The notes beneath the pieces were generated by a model. The model searched no databases. It was not told the DNA's origin and was given only the letters and a program-made list of their open reading frames with translations. 64,000 bases of DNA from Microbotryum silenes-acaulis (lineage: Eukaryota > Basidiomycota > Microbotryomycetes > Microbotryales > Microbotryaceae), in the NCBI GenBank assembly GCA_003665825.1, contig QPFY01000001.1, positions 985,001-1,049,000 on the forward strand, read 5' to 3'. Positions 34,827-44,961 of the stretch are shown piece after piece. Made by a program: the position numbers and the translations under genes. Position 1 is the first letter of the stretch. Each line of letters begins with the position of its first letter.

Positions 34827-35337
34827 ATGGTCGATGCGGGAGACAACGTCAACGCGTACAAGTCCGAAACGAAGCTGGAGGCAGCTGCGAAAGCGTCCAA
34901 AGAGGCGAACATGGTCAGTTGACGATGGAGGACACGTTTAATTCTACCCCGGTTTTTATCGACTTCTGAAGCTAAAATTTGTCTCTTCCCATTAGGCGAT
35001 CGCGGAGGATTCGACCGCGTCGATCACCGATCAGGCCAGTGCCGCCATTAGTGCCGTCGGAGACAAGATGCAAGAGTCAACACGTGAGAACAACAAAGGA
35101 GAACCGAGTTGAAAGGTACTTGTCCCATGCTGACCAATCCACAAAACCCTCATCCTACCCCAACTGGCAGATGGTGCGAAAGCAGACGCTCATCGAGAAG
35201 TTGCCGAAGTGAGGAATTTTTTCAATAGACCAGTGGCGAGACAGCTTATCATTCCCGCTTCTCTTCTCTCTTGGAACCACACGTTTCTGATGATGACACC
35301 AATTTATATCATTCCACAGGAACAGAGCAAAATCTAG
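34827..35337 (+). CDS. Grg1/CCG-1-like small stress protein
   Basis: Exons 34827-34913, 34996-35083, 35171-35208 and 35320-35337 give 76 residues. The peptide is entirely hydrophilic and Ala-, Lys-, Glu- and Ser-rich. It has KASKEANMAIAEDSTASITD in the first half and QESTHGAKADAHREVAEE in the second. This fits the glucose-repressible Grg1/CCG-1 family of Neurospora (about 70 residues), induced by starvation, clock and stress cues; the molecular function is unknown. Introns of normal size split this tiny gene four ways and the phases close exactly. No signal peptide is present, so it is probably cytosolic. Confidence 0.7.
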
Positions 35338-35563
35338 AACGCCCCTCGATGCCATGGAGAAGATTTCGATTATCTCGGGCACGCAGGAAGGGCATACCGA
35401 AAGTGTGGATATATGTAACTCACAGACGCATTTTGTAACAGAGTACGGTTATTCGAAGAACACAATAAAACGCACGAATGATGAACTGGCGACGAACTCC
35501 GGAATTAACAAGAAAGTTGGTCCGAGAACTTGAAGGATGTCGAGACGAGCAGTCGCTCAACGT

Positions 35564-37283
35564 TCAACAACGCAGGTCCCCTGGGCTCGACGACGGTTCA
35601 TCGTCAGTTTTCGACGATGGGTGATCGTCGGTCGTCGGGTCATCTTCGACTGTGGTTTCCAGAGTCTTTGCATCCGCCTGTCTCGCCACCTTGTTGACCA
35701 GGCGGTTCATTCTAGATGCCCAGATCTTGTGAGCCGAGGTCGTGGGATGTAAAGTGTCGATGTAGAGATGGTGTTCGGGGTCTTTGCACAGGACTCTGGT
35801 CGACGAGTTCCAGCAGGCTTGTGTGACGGGGGCCGTGATGCCGTAAACGCGAGGAAAGCGATAGATGGTCTTGAACTGGTCGAGATAAGTTTGGAGCAGG
35901 ATCAGCGTAAGGGACTAGAACTCATCAGGTTCGTGTGGTGGCAATCCGACTGACCAAGTTGGCGAGGTCGTAATACAGAACCCTGCTGCCGGGTTTCACA
36001 TACGCTTTGAGACTCGAGGTGAATGCCTCGAGCTCAACGTTGAACAAATCGACCAGCTCGCCGGCGTACTCGAGGGCAGCATCGCGTTGGGCCGCCGTAT
36101 GGTTGGGAAATGCCGCGATGTAATTGAAGTAGAGGTTTGGAACAATACCCAGAGGAGGAACACCGACGATTAGATAGTCGGCAGCGACCACATTACTATG
36201 CGGACGTCCAATCGTCTTTTATCGTGTTAGCTTTCGCGAACTATCGTCAGTGACCCCTATGATCGTTGAGGTCGAACTCACTCTCGGAGCGAATCATGGG
36301 TAGCCAGGTATCGGATATACTTCGCCATCTGAGTGACTTGTTTGCCGATGGACCGTCTCGTCTTGGCATGGGTGATGTTGGCGGTAAGAGCGTGCAGCCA
36401 CATTTGACTGATGGGGTTGGTGCCTATTAACGGCAAATCGCGAGACGGAAGCTCAGAATGGTCCAGGTCCACCAAATGACATCAGGTTGGATACTTACCG
36501 GTGTGAATAACATGCAACACACGACCTCTTCCAGGATCAATGACCTCATCGTCCAGCTGCTCGAGATATTGTTTAATCTGCCGCAGTGGCCCAGTCAGTT
36601 TCTTTCTCTCGGAAGCGACGATACCTACTGCTACAGCGTACTTCGCGACCCAGATCGGGAATATTATGCGGCCCTGCCGTTCCAGTCAGATTGTTCTTGA
36701 TCACCGAACCACCATACGCAACTGTCGGAATATCCGACGCTCAGCTCCTAAGAGCCGGTGTGTTTTGCCACGAATAGGGGCTTACAATCGAAAAGCACCG
36801 GCGGGTCAATTTGAAATGGCCTAAGCGCGGGATTGGTGCTCGGCTCGACCATGTACTCCACCGCAACGGGACCGTTCGTATAGCGCCCTTGGTCCGAAAA
36901 GGGATACTCTTGCTGGTCGCGAAAAGAGGTGGCGTACTTCTTGGACCGTTTGTGAGCGTTGTCTGTGAGCGTAAAGCGATGTCCCGTGCGGGATATCGCA
37001 CGACGAGGGATCGTTGAACACGGGTTGGCTGGACCTTCGACGAAGCGGAGGACTCACCCATATACGAGGCACCGAAAGCAATGACGGCGGAATAACCTCT
37101 AGGGTACGATTTGGAATTGGAACCCGTGACTGATGCTGCCGCACTTGCAATCACCTCAGCTAGGGTACCAGCCCGACCCAGCCCGCCCTTGACGCGTAGC
37201 TTGGGGTGATCCACAGCATCAGCCGCGGCCAGAGTCGAGACAAACACAAGCAAGGTGACGAAAGTGACCAGCACTCGGACCAT
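35564..37283 (-). CDS. secreted SGNH hydrolase (GDSL-type), paralogue 1
   Basis: Exons 37283-37058, 36962-36786, 36721-36642, 36577-36499, 36423-36282, 36195-35955 and 35875-35564 join into 418 residues. MVRVLVTFVTLLVFVSTLAA is a clear signal peptide; an ATG ten codons upstream is less likely. Catalytic blocks: VIAFGASYMGDNAH (nucleophile Ser), YTNGPVAVEYM, YGGSVIKNN (oxyanion Gly/Asn), and DTLHPTTSAHKIW (catalytic Asp and His). The family hydrolyses esters of lipids or cell-wall polysaccharides outside the cell; the substrate cannot be told. A tail of about 30 acidic, Ser-rich residues is unique among the three copies. It lies in tandem with paralogue 2 upstream. Confidence 0.87.
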
Positions 37284-37950
37284 CGCTGAATTGAAAATTG
37301 CGGCTTTCGGCATAAGCTCAAGGCGGCGTAGTACGGCAGCAAAGGGTTGCGGAGTGGAGGGAGGGGCAAGGAGGGAGAACGAGAGCCCACATACCTAAGA
37401 ATCTGAAAGAACACAGTAGCTACCCAAACAAACCGGATATTTTAATATGGTCTCCTATTTTGCGGTGTGACGGTGATTTTTCAGAACTGGGCAGTTCGTT
37501 AGCGGATTAGGAGAGAGGGCCAGGTGGGGTCATCGCTTAAGCGCACCCGAACGAAAAGTGATTGCATCCTTCTTGTCAAATCACACGTCGAGGCTACTGA
37601 TCATAAGAACGTATGCATTAGGTTGTTACAGTACGAAATTAACGTTTCTAGCGCCCCAAAAATATCTAAGCTGCGCTAATTCGATAGAAGCGGAGGCGAG
37701 GTGGAGAGGGCAACACGTTGGTCCCCTGTTGGGTGAAACGATCGCGCAACCAAAATCAACAGGCATCTAGAACACTTTTCATACGTTCACTGCTCTGACA
37801 TGTTGGTAAGCAGGTAGAATTTCTATTCTATACGACGGATCCTTGCAACAACTGCAGTGAGAAGAGACCATCGGAGATCATGCGATCGGCAGGGGCATAT
37901 ATGCAGTGCGTTCGGGGATGGACCGAGGGGTCAGGCACCGTGGTCGTCTT
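37284..37950. other. spacer between tandem SGNH genes
   Basis: About 670 nt holding the promoter of paralogue 1 and the 3' end of paralogue 2. It is AT-richer than the genes. The two paralogues do not obviously share spacer sequence. No other gene is seen. Confidence 0.45.
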
Positions 37951-39511
37951 TCAGGAGGCGTTGACCAACGCGTTCATCTTGCCCGCCCAGATCTTGTGGA
38001 CCGACGTCACGGGATGCAAAGTGTCAAAATAGATGTACTCCGTCGGTTTCATGCAAACGGCTCCCGAGGTCGAGTCATAGCACGTCTTGTTGGTGACCTT
38101 GATCCCGTACTTGGACGGTGAGTTGGTCAAGTCTCTCCACTGTACGACGAAGGGCAGTAATCGACCGTAGTCAGAAAGAACAAGAAAAGAAAAAAGAAAC
38201 CTAATGTAGAGAATGCTGGTGGCTGTTGGCTTACCAAAGCTGCGAGATCGTAGTAAAACACCTTGCTGCTTGTTGGCTTGAAGCTCGATACGAATCTTTG
38301 CACATCCGAGTTAAATCGCGCCGATAGGTCTTTGAGGATTGAAAGGGCTTGTGCACGTTGTGTTGCGGTGTAAGTAGAAGGAATCTGATAGCCGAAGGTT
38401 GGGACGATCTCGAGAGGAGGGATACCAGCGATCAGGAAATCAGCTGCAGCGACCGAGCTGATGCGTTATGTGTGGCCAAAGTAGGGCGATATGTCAACAA
38501 CACTACCAGGTCGCGTTCTCTTGCGAGAGAACTGACCCAGTGACCGATTGACTTGTCGAAGTGATGAATTCGGCCAGAGCTGCAGAGTTGCTCTTAATGT
38601 TGTTTCGAGCTGTGTTCACGCTCGCTGCTGACATGTTGCCGTTGAGGACCTTCAACCAGATCTGAGTGACCGGGTTGATACCTGTGGTGTTTCGTAGAAG
38701 ATATGAGAGATGAGAGAGGACCCTGAAGCCTCTAGAACTCTACCGAGCTCACCAGTGCTGAAAAAGTGCAGCACACGACCTTTCCCAATGTCGATCCTTG
38801 AGCGCTTTAAGTCAGTGATGTACGCGGCGACCTGGGTGAGACGAGACCATATGGAACTTCAGAGCATGCACATTCATGGTGCACGGCCGGCCACAAAACT
38901 GACCTGATCTCTTGTTGCCGGATAAGAGCTGGACGCTCCGCCCAGTCCATTCCTAATGACCGAGCCGCCATAGGCGTCTGCCAAATCAATTCAGAGAAAC
39001 CAGATGAGGGTCCGTGCCATGCGCCAAGATTTTCTTCTCCCGCTTATTTCAAGTCCCAACTGACAATTAAACAGTTCCACAGCGCTTTTACCATACTGTT
39101 TGAGTGCGGGACTGGTTCCCGAAGCAACCATGTACTCCACTCCGACCGGCCCGTTCGAGTAGCGACCTCCCGCGGAGGAGTAAGGGTAGTAATTTCTCAT
39201 CGAGCTTTTGTATGCATCCGCTCGGGGGTGGGCATTATCTGATGTTCATCAAAATTGGCAACAATCAGATACGACCGATTGATAAATTTGATCTGGGCTT
39301 GGTCGTAGTACTTACCGACGTAGGATGCACCAAAAGCGACTAAGGCAGAGTAACCCTTCGGTGCTGGGGCGCGAGACTGCACGTGATGCTGCGCGTGCGC
39401 ATCCGAAGCTCTGACTGCGACAATATCGGCCTCGACCACGGGCGACTGCATAGCCACACACAACAACGCGGTGAGCAGGACCGGTGTCCAAAAGGATTTG
39501 TTCTTTCCCAT
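37951..39511 (-). CDS. secreted SGNH hydrolase (GDSL-type), paralogue 2
   Basis: Exons 39511-39316, 39238-39065, 38977-38904, 38831-38753, 38681-38537, 38457-38235 and 38139-37951 give 359 residues. After MGKNKSFWTPVLLTALLCVA, a signal peptide, come ALVAFGASYVGDNAH, RYSNGPVGVEYM, YGGSVIRNG, VAAADFLIAGIPPLEIVP and DTLHPVTSVHKIW. The nucleophile Ser, oxyanion-hole Gly/Asn and the terminal Asp-x-x-His pair are all present. Intron positions match paralogues 1 and 3 one for one, so the three arose by duplication of a spliced gene. The protein ends soon after the catalytic His, without the acidic tail of paralogue 1. It is probably secreted, with an esterase role that is not specified by sequence. 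Confidence 0.87.
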
Positions 39512-40440
39512 CAGCTTAGTGGGTATTCGAGTTTTGGCTCGACGATAGGACAGGGTAGGGAGGCGACTAGGCTCGGCGCGGAGGCCGGACGAACGGAGCA
39601 AGCGATCGTTCGTGCGAGAGTAGCGCTGCCAAAGAGAGTCGGGCTGGAAAGCACGAACGATTCCCGAAGGCCCGAAGACTGGTGCGATCAGAGGTAAAAG
39701 AGTGTGGGAATGAAAGAGGAGGGAATGGTCAAGGATGGACTGGGCGGTCGAGCGGTTATAGAGGAGACACAAAGCGCGAAGGAACAGAGGACAACAGAGG
39801 AGAGTCGAGACTGGGGATCCCCACGCCGCCGCGCCGTCCACAGAAGTCCAGACCAGTCCGCCGCCGCCCAGGGATCCGAGCGCCTCGATCAGTTTACTAC
39901 GCAAAACTTCATCGCTCGAGGCATAGTAGATGAATTCTGCGTGGCGGGAGGAAAACGACGGTTGCCGGTTATACGCTCGCGAGATTTCAAGGGGTCAATA
40001 CATGGGATTTGGGATTTGATGTCTGGACACACGCGACACCGGCCGAATCGACGCGCGCCTTCAATGACTTTCGAGTGACTTTTGATAATGTTTCGAGAAA
40101 CATGTGAAAATTTGACATTTTGGGGCCAAAAGAGGGTGTAAAATCTGGACAAAAAGTCAGAAAAGGGCCTTACTCCACGTGGGCGTCTGACATGGGCTTT
40201 TTTGTCCTGACTAAGCTGACTCAGGCTAAGCCCCGGCCTTATCGGGTGTTCTCAGATTGCTCGGACTCGAGCGTGCTTCCTGCGTTCGGTCGCTCTTCCC
40301 CATGGCACATGTCCCACACCGCTTGCCCCGACGCATAGAAACAGAATAAGACGTCATACTTCAAAAGGGGTCAGAGTTTGAGTCGTTGATCGACCGGTAC
40401 AGGTAAATGTGGTTGCTGATGAATGTAGCAGAGACTGATT

Positions 40441-40592
40441 CATCAGCAACTTTGCCACTCGCGCTTTAGTGCAATTTAGTGCCATTTAGCGCACTTTAGT
40501 GCCAAAAGCGCACTTTTAGTGACATTTAGCTCGTTTTCTATAATCTCCGGTGCGCTAAATTGCACTAAGCGCGAGTGGCAAAGTTGCTGATG
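40441..40592. mobile_element. fold-back/MITE-like element, short copy
   Basis: The 152-bp segment begins CATCAGCAACTTTGCCACTC and ends with its reverse complement. The inverted arms are about 38 nt, differing by one T insertion. The interior repeats TTTAGTGC and TTTAGCGC units. The flanks carry TT on both sides, a possible 2-bp target duplication. The first bases match those of the larger element at 42,912 (CATCAGCAA), and both arms then contain a CACTCG block. Confidence 0.75.
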
Positions 40593-41740
40593 TTCTCGCC
40601 GGAGAATCGCGCTTGGCTGCATTCGAACAGATTTCCTCATTCACGGATCTCCCATTCGATCCATTATCGGACACGAATGTTAATATTGTGTCTCGAAACG
40701 CATGCGCAGGAGCCATGCTCTCAAGCATGCCGCTTCGGCCAGACATCGTGCGGGAGACCCCCGGCTCCCCACAGCGCGGGACCCACCTCGATCATCTCCC
40801 CGCAAGTGATGCAAGCACAAGCAAACACAACTACATACCTTCTCTCTCTCTCTTTACCATCTCCATCTCGCCAGCAATTTCCGCAAGTCCCCAAACTCCA
40901 TATCATCCATCACCTCACCGAGACCGTCGCCCATCCCCACACCCCGTCGAGTGGAAATTGGATGAGAGAGGAATGAGTAAGCATGCTTATGCACCGATGT
41001 GCACAAGCATGCACAGGTATCCACACGTGCGCAGGATCGAAAGAGTCCGGACGGCTGCCAGCGACGGCAACTCGCACCGAGTGGGGGTGGGGGCTGCAAG
41101 CGTCAAGAGTGAAGCGTTGGCGTGCAGTGCAGTGCTTGCTGAATGCAGCCGGGGGAGGATGGGGAACCCATCGAATGGGTTCATAGGATTGAAAATGTGC
41201 CTGGTAGTTACACAAGATGCTGTCATTTGATGATCCCTTGGGTCGATGACTCGATTACCTCGCCATGTCCAGTCACCGGCGGTATGAGTTTGGGGAGACG
41301 AGGTCAGATTCGCCAAAGCGGCTCGTCCTGAAAGGGCGGGAGGACAAAGCGGTACCGTGCATTTAATGTGAATGGTTTGGTGTGACGAGTCGCTTAGCCG
41401 AGAGGTGCGAAAGGGCGCAAACTGGGATCGGCTCGGCGGGAGGAGTTGAATGCACTGCGCTCGGTGAGAAAGAAAGATTGAATCGATTTGAGCAGGATAG
41501 GCACTGCAGATGAAAACAAGGTGATGCAACCCAATCTACTCTACCCAGTTGACGCTCGAAACGGTTTTCGGGGATAGCGTCGACCTGCTCCGACCGTTGT
41601 TTCTGAAGCTGACTGAACGAATTGGATAGCAGGCTGTACATATTGACCACATCACCCATCGTTCCTGGCACCGACCCGACCCTCTACTTTTCGACTGGCA
41701 CGATGGCAAGCACCCTTTCACTGCTCAGGAGACTCGGCTT

Positions 41741-42133
41741 TCAGGCTTCTCCAACTCCCCCTTCCCTCGCTTCCTCTTCGCGCTCCTTGTCCCTGCCCTT
41801 TCCTTGTCCCTGCTTGCTCCCTTTGGCCTTGGCCGTGGCGTTGCGGCCTTGCTGCCCCTTCTCGTCCTGCTTGTCCTCGTCCTTCCCGGCCTTGGGGTAC
41901 CTGAAGGGGTGTTGTCGGAACGGGGCGACTTGTAAGCCCACAGTCGGCATGTTGCGTGCCGCGACGATGTCGCGGTGGATGGGCGGACGGCATTCTTTCT
42001 CGCACAGCATGACCCGCACATTATTATGCTCGGCCCCGTGGGCTCGGCCATTTGTGAAAAGTCTGTGCGATCGGCGTGCCGTAACCGGTGCGATGTGACA
42101 CCAGCAGGACATACTAGTCTCCGTCGTTAGCAT
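41741..42133 (-). pseudogene. relic of a TnpB/Fanzor-like transposon nuclease C terminus
   Basis: The minus-strand frame contains, in order, ETSMSCWCH, then CEKECRPP about 35 residues on, then HRDIVAARN. This matches the end of TnpB and its eukaryotic Fanzor relatives: a TS-x-x-C-x-C half-knuckle, a second Cys pair, and the RuvC-III D-x-x-A-A-x-N motif. The first Cys pair is atypical (CWC) and the frame closes upstream at about 42,157, so only the last part survives. The frame then runs into a Lys/Gly/Gln-rich tail. I saw no RuvC-I or RuvC-II in the next kilobase. It is probably an inactive fragment. The assignment rests on motifs only. Confidence 0.4.
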
Positions 42134-42299
42134 ATCCGGCAGCGCCTTGGTACTCGCTCACGACTGCGAGAATGTTCTGAAGGGACCTACCGGGATCGCT
42201 CCCCTGTGAGGTTGTACAAATGTCCGCACATGTGCGGACACTTGATTATAGGTCAATCCCTGAAGCTCTTTAGAGCTGAAGGTTTGTTCCAGAAAAATT

Positions 42300-42440
42300 C
42301 GGCGGCGCGAGCTTGGGAAATTAACGACGGTCTCAACGCCGGGGGGCGGCTTTCGGGGGGGGGGCGCCGCGAGTTTGGGAAATTGACGACGATCTCAACA
42401 TTACTAATTCTCGTTGGCGGGGGGCGGCTCCCGCACCGAA
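42300..42440. repeat. imperfect tandem repeat, G-rich
   Basis: Two units of about 60 nt share GGGAAATT-ACGACG-TCTCAAC followed by a run of eight or more G residues and CGGCT. The first unit starts near 42,308 and the second near 42,370. The second carries an AT-rich insertion before its G run. The G-rich strand could form quadruplexes. Confidence 0.6.
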
Positions 42441-42911
42441 GGATTGCAATTGCAATTTATGAGCCCCAGTCCCCCAAAAAACAAAAACACACATGCCGGC
42501 AGCCAGGCAAAAGCCGGCACAGACCTGCACAGACCGGCGCGGAACGGCGGCGAATGGCACGGAGTGCAAAGTCCTGTAGGCGTGCGCTTCGGCCCGTCTG
42601 ATAGCTGTGTGCGAACATCAACATCTCAGTAGCTCATGGTACAGCCCTCCTCCACCGTGGAGTAGTTCATCAGTCTCGAACGGTGCTCAGTCGGTCCGAC
42701 ACACCAGTCATTGGTATCAAGTGGCATTTGTGTCCACCCACCCTGCGGCGATGTCGATCTCTCCCAGTTCACGTGTCTTAGTCGTGCCTCCCGACGCCGA
42801 GTCATTGCGACTCATTGGACAGCATCTGGGAGCTTGGCTTGACAAGAGGCAGTCGCTCTTGCCAACATGGCGAACGAGTACAGTACACTTATCATGGACT
42901 GAACAGATCTG

Positions 42912-43157
42912 CATCAGCAAAATGGGCACTCGGCGCGCACCGCTTAAAGGCGCTTAAGCCCCGCTTAAGGACGCTTAAGGACGCTTAACAAGACGTCCTT
43001 AAGCCCCGCGTCTTGTTAAGCGTCCTTAAGCGTTCTTAAGCGGGGCTTAAGCGCCTTTAAGCGGTGCGCGCCGCGTCTTGTTAAGCGTCCTTAAGCGTCC
43101 TTAAGCGGGGCTTAAGCGCCTTTAAGCGGTGCGCGCCGAGTGCCCATTTTGCTGATG
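42912..43157. mobile_element. large fold-back element with perfect 84-bp arms
   Basis: Positions 42,912-42,995 and 43,074-43,157 are perfect reverse complements of 84 nt. The arms start CATCAGCAAAATGGGCACTC and are built from repeated GCTTAAG units. The 78-nt middle contains another near-copy of most of the right arm in direct orientation (one mismatch), as if the element had been partly duplicated. TG flanks both ends. No coding sequence is present. It should form a very stable cruciform or RNA hairpin. Confidence 0.85.
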
Positions 43158-43822
43158 TGGTTCCTCGCATTCGCTTGACGAGGATTTAGTGATCAGGTGC
43201 TCGTTGCGACAGCGCGTCTTGTCCAACGTCAAACTTCATTTGGAATAACTGCAGATTGTCTGTCAGACTCACAACTTGCAGGGCTACTCTCTCGGCGATC
43301 AAAGACTACATAATTATTTTTGGGTATTCTATTGTCTTCATGCGCTGGGCGTTGTCCAGCATGCGAGAGTGGCTACATCTTCAAGCGAAGCACAGCCAAA
43401 GACATCCTGGTCCCCAGGCCTACAACGTTTGATTTCGAGGAATGCCAAATGGCGTGCTGCAATCACTGATTCGCGTGGTCCATCGGCGAAGCGACCTAGA
43501 GGGGCAGCTCACCTACTACTAGATGTTATTATAGAGGCTGACTCGGAGTACACTTTGTGTGTTCAGTCTCGAGCACAAGCTTGCCTCCGGAAAGGCAGCG
43601 GTCGGAGCACTTGCTCGTGACGTCCGAGTCCGAGGCAAAGTTGCGACTCAGGGCATGTCCAAGTTGCGATCCTTCTTTTTCTGAACATGGGGCAACGGCA
43701 TGGAAATTGGGAAACAGTTAATGTAAGTTGAATCCGTTGCAAAGAAAGACAGAGGCCTGACTCCTTCCCCTTTCTCACCCTCACCGGCCCGGCCAGCGAT
43801 CGCATTCAACACGACAAACCTA
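43158..43822. other. intergenic, no gene seen
   Basis: About 660 nt between the fold-back element and the hypothetical minus-strand frame. A plus-strand frame at 43,276-43,620 has no conserved features and weak codon bias. Nothing else distinct was found. Confidence 0.4.
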
Positions 43823-44428
43823 CTAACGGTGAAGCCGCAGGTGGTTTCCATCCAACACCAGTTGATCACACCCAGGATGTAAGTAGTAATATGTTTGCCT
43901 TTGTGTGCTCCAGCGTCTGATGATTGGGCTGACACGGGTGTGTGCAGTCATTAGGAAGATGGAGTCACAGGGGGTGCTGGAGGCCGGCGTGGTTCTGCCT
44001 GTTCCCATTTGGACCCGGAGAACATTCTCGACCTGCCCGATTACAGTCGATTCTATGCGGAGGTCCGGGAGGGGCTTTTTACCGGTCGCAAGTACGCCAA
44101 AGGATATCCACGCAACTCCCCGTGACTGTCGATGAGCACCCTGGGCGACTTGCACAAGGATATCCCACGCTGGGGAGTGGGCACCCTGGGTGAAGGTGAT
44201 CTCTGTGCGGTTGTCTGCACCGTCGAGGGTCGCGCTTGGAGGGACAGGTCCCCCGGCAAACTTTTTGTGCATATTGCATGGGCCTGGTGTAGTTTCCCTG
44301 TCTGATGTGCGGCAGATGACACGCCAGACCACGCCCCCGCCGACAGTCCGCAGTCCTAGGCGGGTCATCGCCTCCCCTGTCAAGCGTTCGGCAATGGACG
44401 CCAAGCTGAATATTGACTTGAGTGTCAT
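43823..44428 (-). CDS. hypothetical protein, uncertain
   Basis: An uninterrupted frame from the ATG at 44,428 to a stop at 43,823 codes about 201 residues with a balanced, globular-looking composition, including SPAWDILVQVAQGAHRQSRG and RIESTVIGQVENVLRVQMG. The same frame runs further upstream through a 19-C tract that would code poly-Gly, so I prefer the internal ATG. No family is recognised and no introns were needed. Codon bias is weaker than in the firm genes. It might be a young or decaying gene. Confidence 0.35.
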   Translation of the reverse strand: MTLKSIFSLASIAERLTGEAMTRLGLRTVGGGVVWRVICRTSDRETTPGPCNMHKKFAGGPVPPSATLDGADNRTEITFTQGAHSPAWDILVQVAQGAHRQSRGVAWISFGVLATGKKPLPDLRIESTVIGQVENVLRVQMGTGRTTPASSTPCDSIFLMTAHTRVSPIIRRWSTQRQTYYYLHPGCDQLVLDGNHLRLHR

Positions 44429-44961
44429 TTTGCAACCACCAAGAACACTGCTTTTTTCATTGTTGCTGCTACAAATCAGGTCGACTTGGTGACCTCGGGT
44501 GACTGAGGGGTCTCCTTTCGGAAGACCGCAGCGCCGAGGGAGCTGCGATGCCGAGCGGCGGCGGCGCGGGCTAGCCTCATTGGCACGGATGAAGCAAGCT
44601 GGTAGAGCTTGACCTCGAATCGCCTGATAAGCGCCAAGCCTGACCTCAGGGCGAGTACAAAAGCCCCTCCCCCCTCCCCCCCCCCCCCCCCCCCAAATTT
44701 CCGGGCACATCGGGATGGGCAGTGAAGAAGATGCACCGATCAAGTTGAATTCAACGGAATCTGCGTGAAGCCTCGTGTTATTGATTTCCGGCAAATGATT
44801 GCTAGTGAAGCAACGAAATTAGACCCAACAATTAAAGTGCGCCTTCGGAGGGCACGAATTGAAGCGAGAAGCAAAGGACAGGTAGTAGGAAAGACGGGCA
44901 CTACAGGTACAGTGCCATCAAAATAATCAAAGTGTATTTGTACCACGACCTTGTCGCAACC

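Larger units (their letters stand above)
39512..42911. other. repeat-rich, gene-poor region
   Basis: Besides the fold-back element (40,441-40,592), the TnpB-like relic (41,741-42,133) and the G-rich tandem repeats (42,300-42,440), no gene is supported here. A frame of about 205 residues at 40,613-41,230 has poor codon bias and starts inside repeat-adjacent DNA. TGCAC-rich repeats like those at 7.0-7.1 kb lie near 40,980-41,030. Confidence 0.45.

Noticed and set aside
40613..41230. Plus-strand frame of 205 residues
   Set aside because: It begins just outside the fold-back element, has poor codon bias and includes the TGCAC repeat, so it is probably fortuitous.
41622..42098. Plus-strand frame of 158 residues rich in Leu, Ser and Pro
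   Set aside because: It is the complement of the Lys/Gln-rich tail of the TnpB-like relic; such GC-rich low-complexity tails produce long shadow frames.
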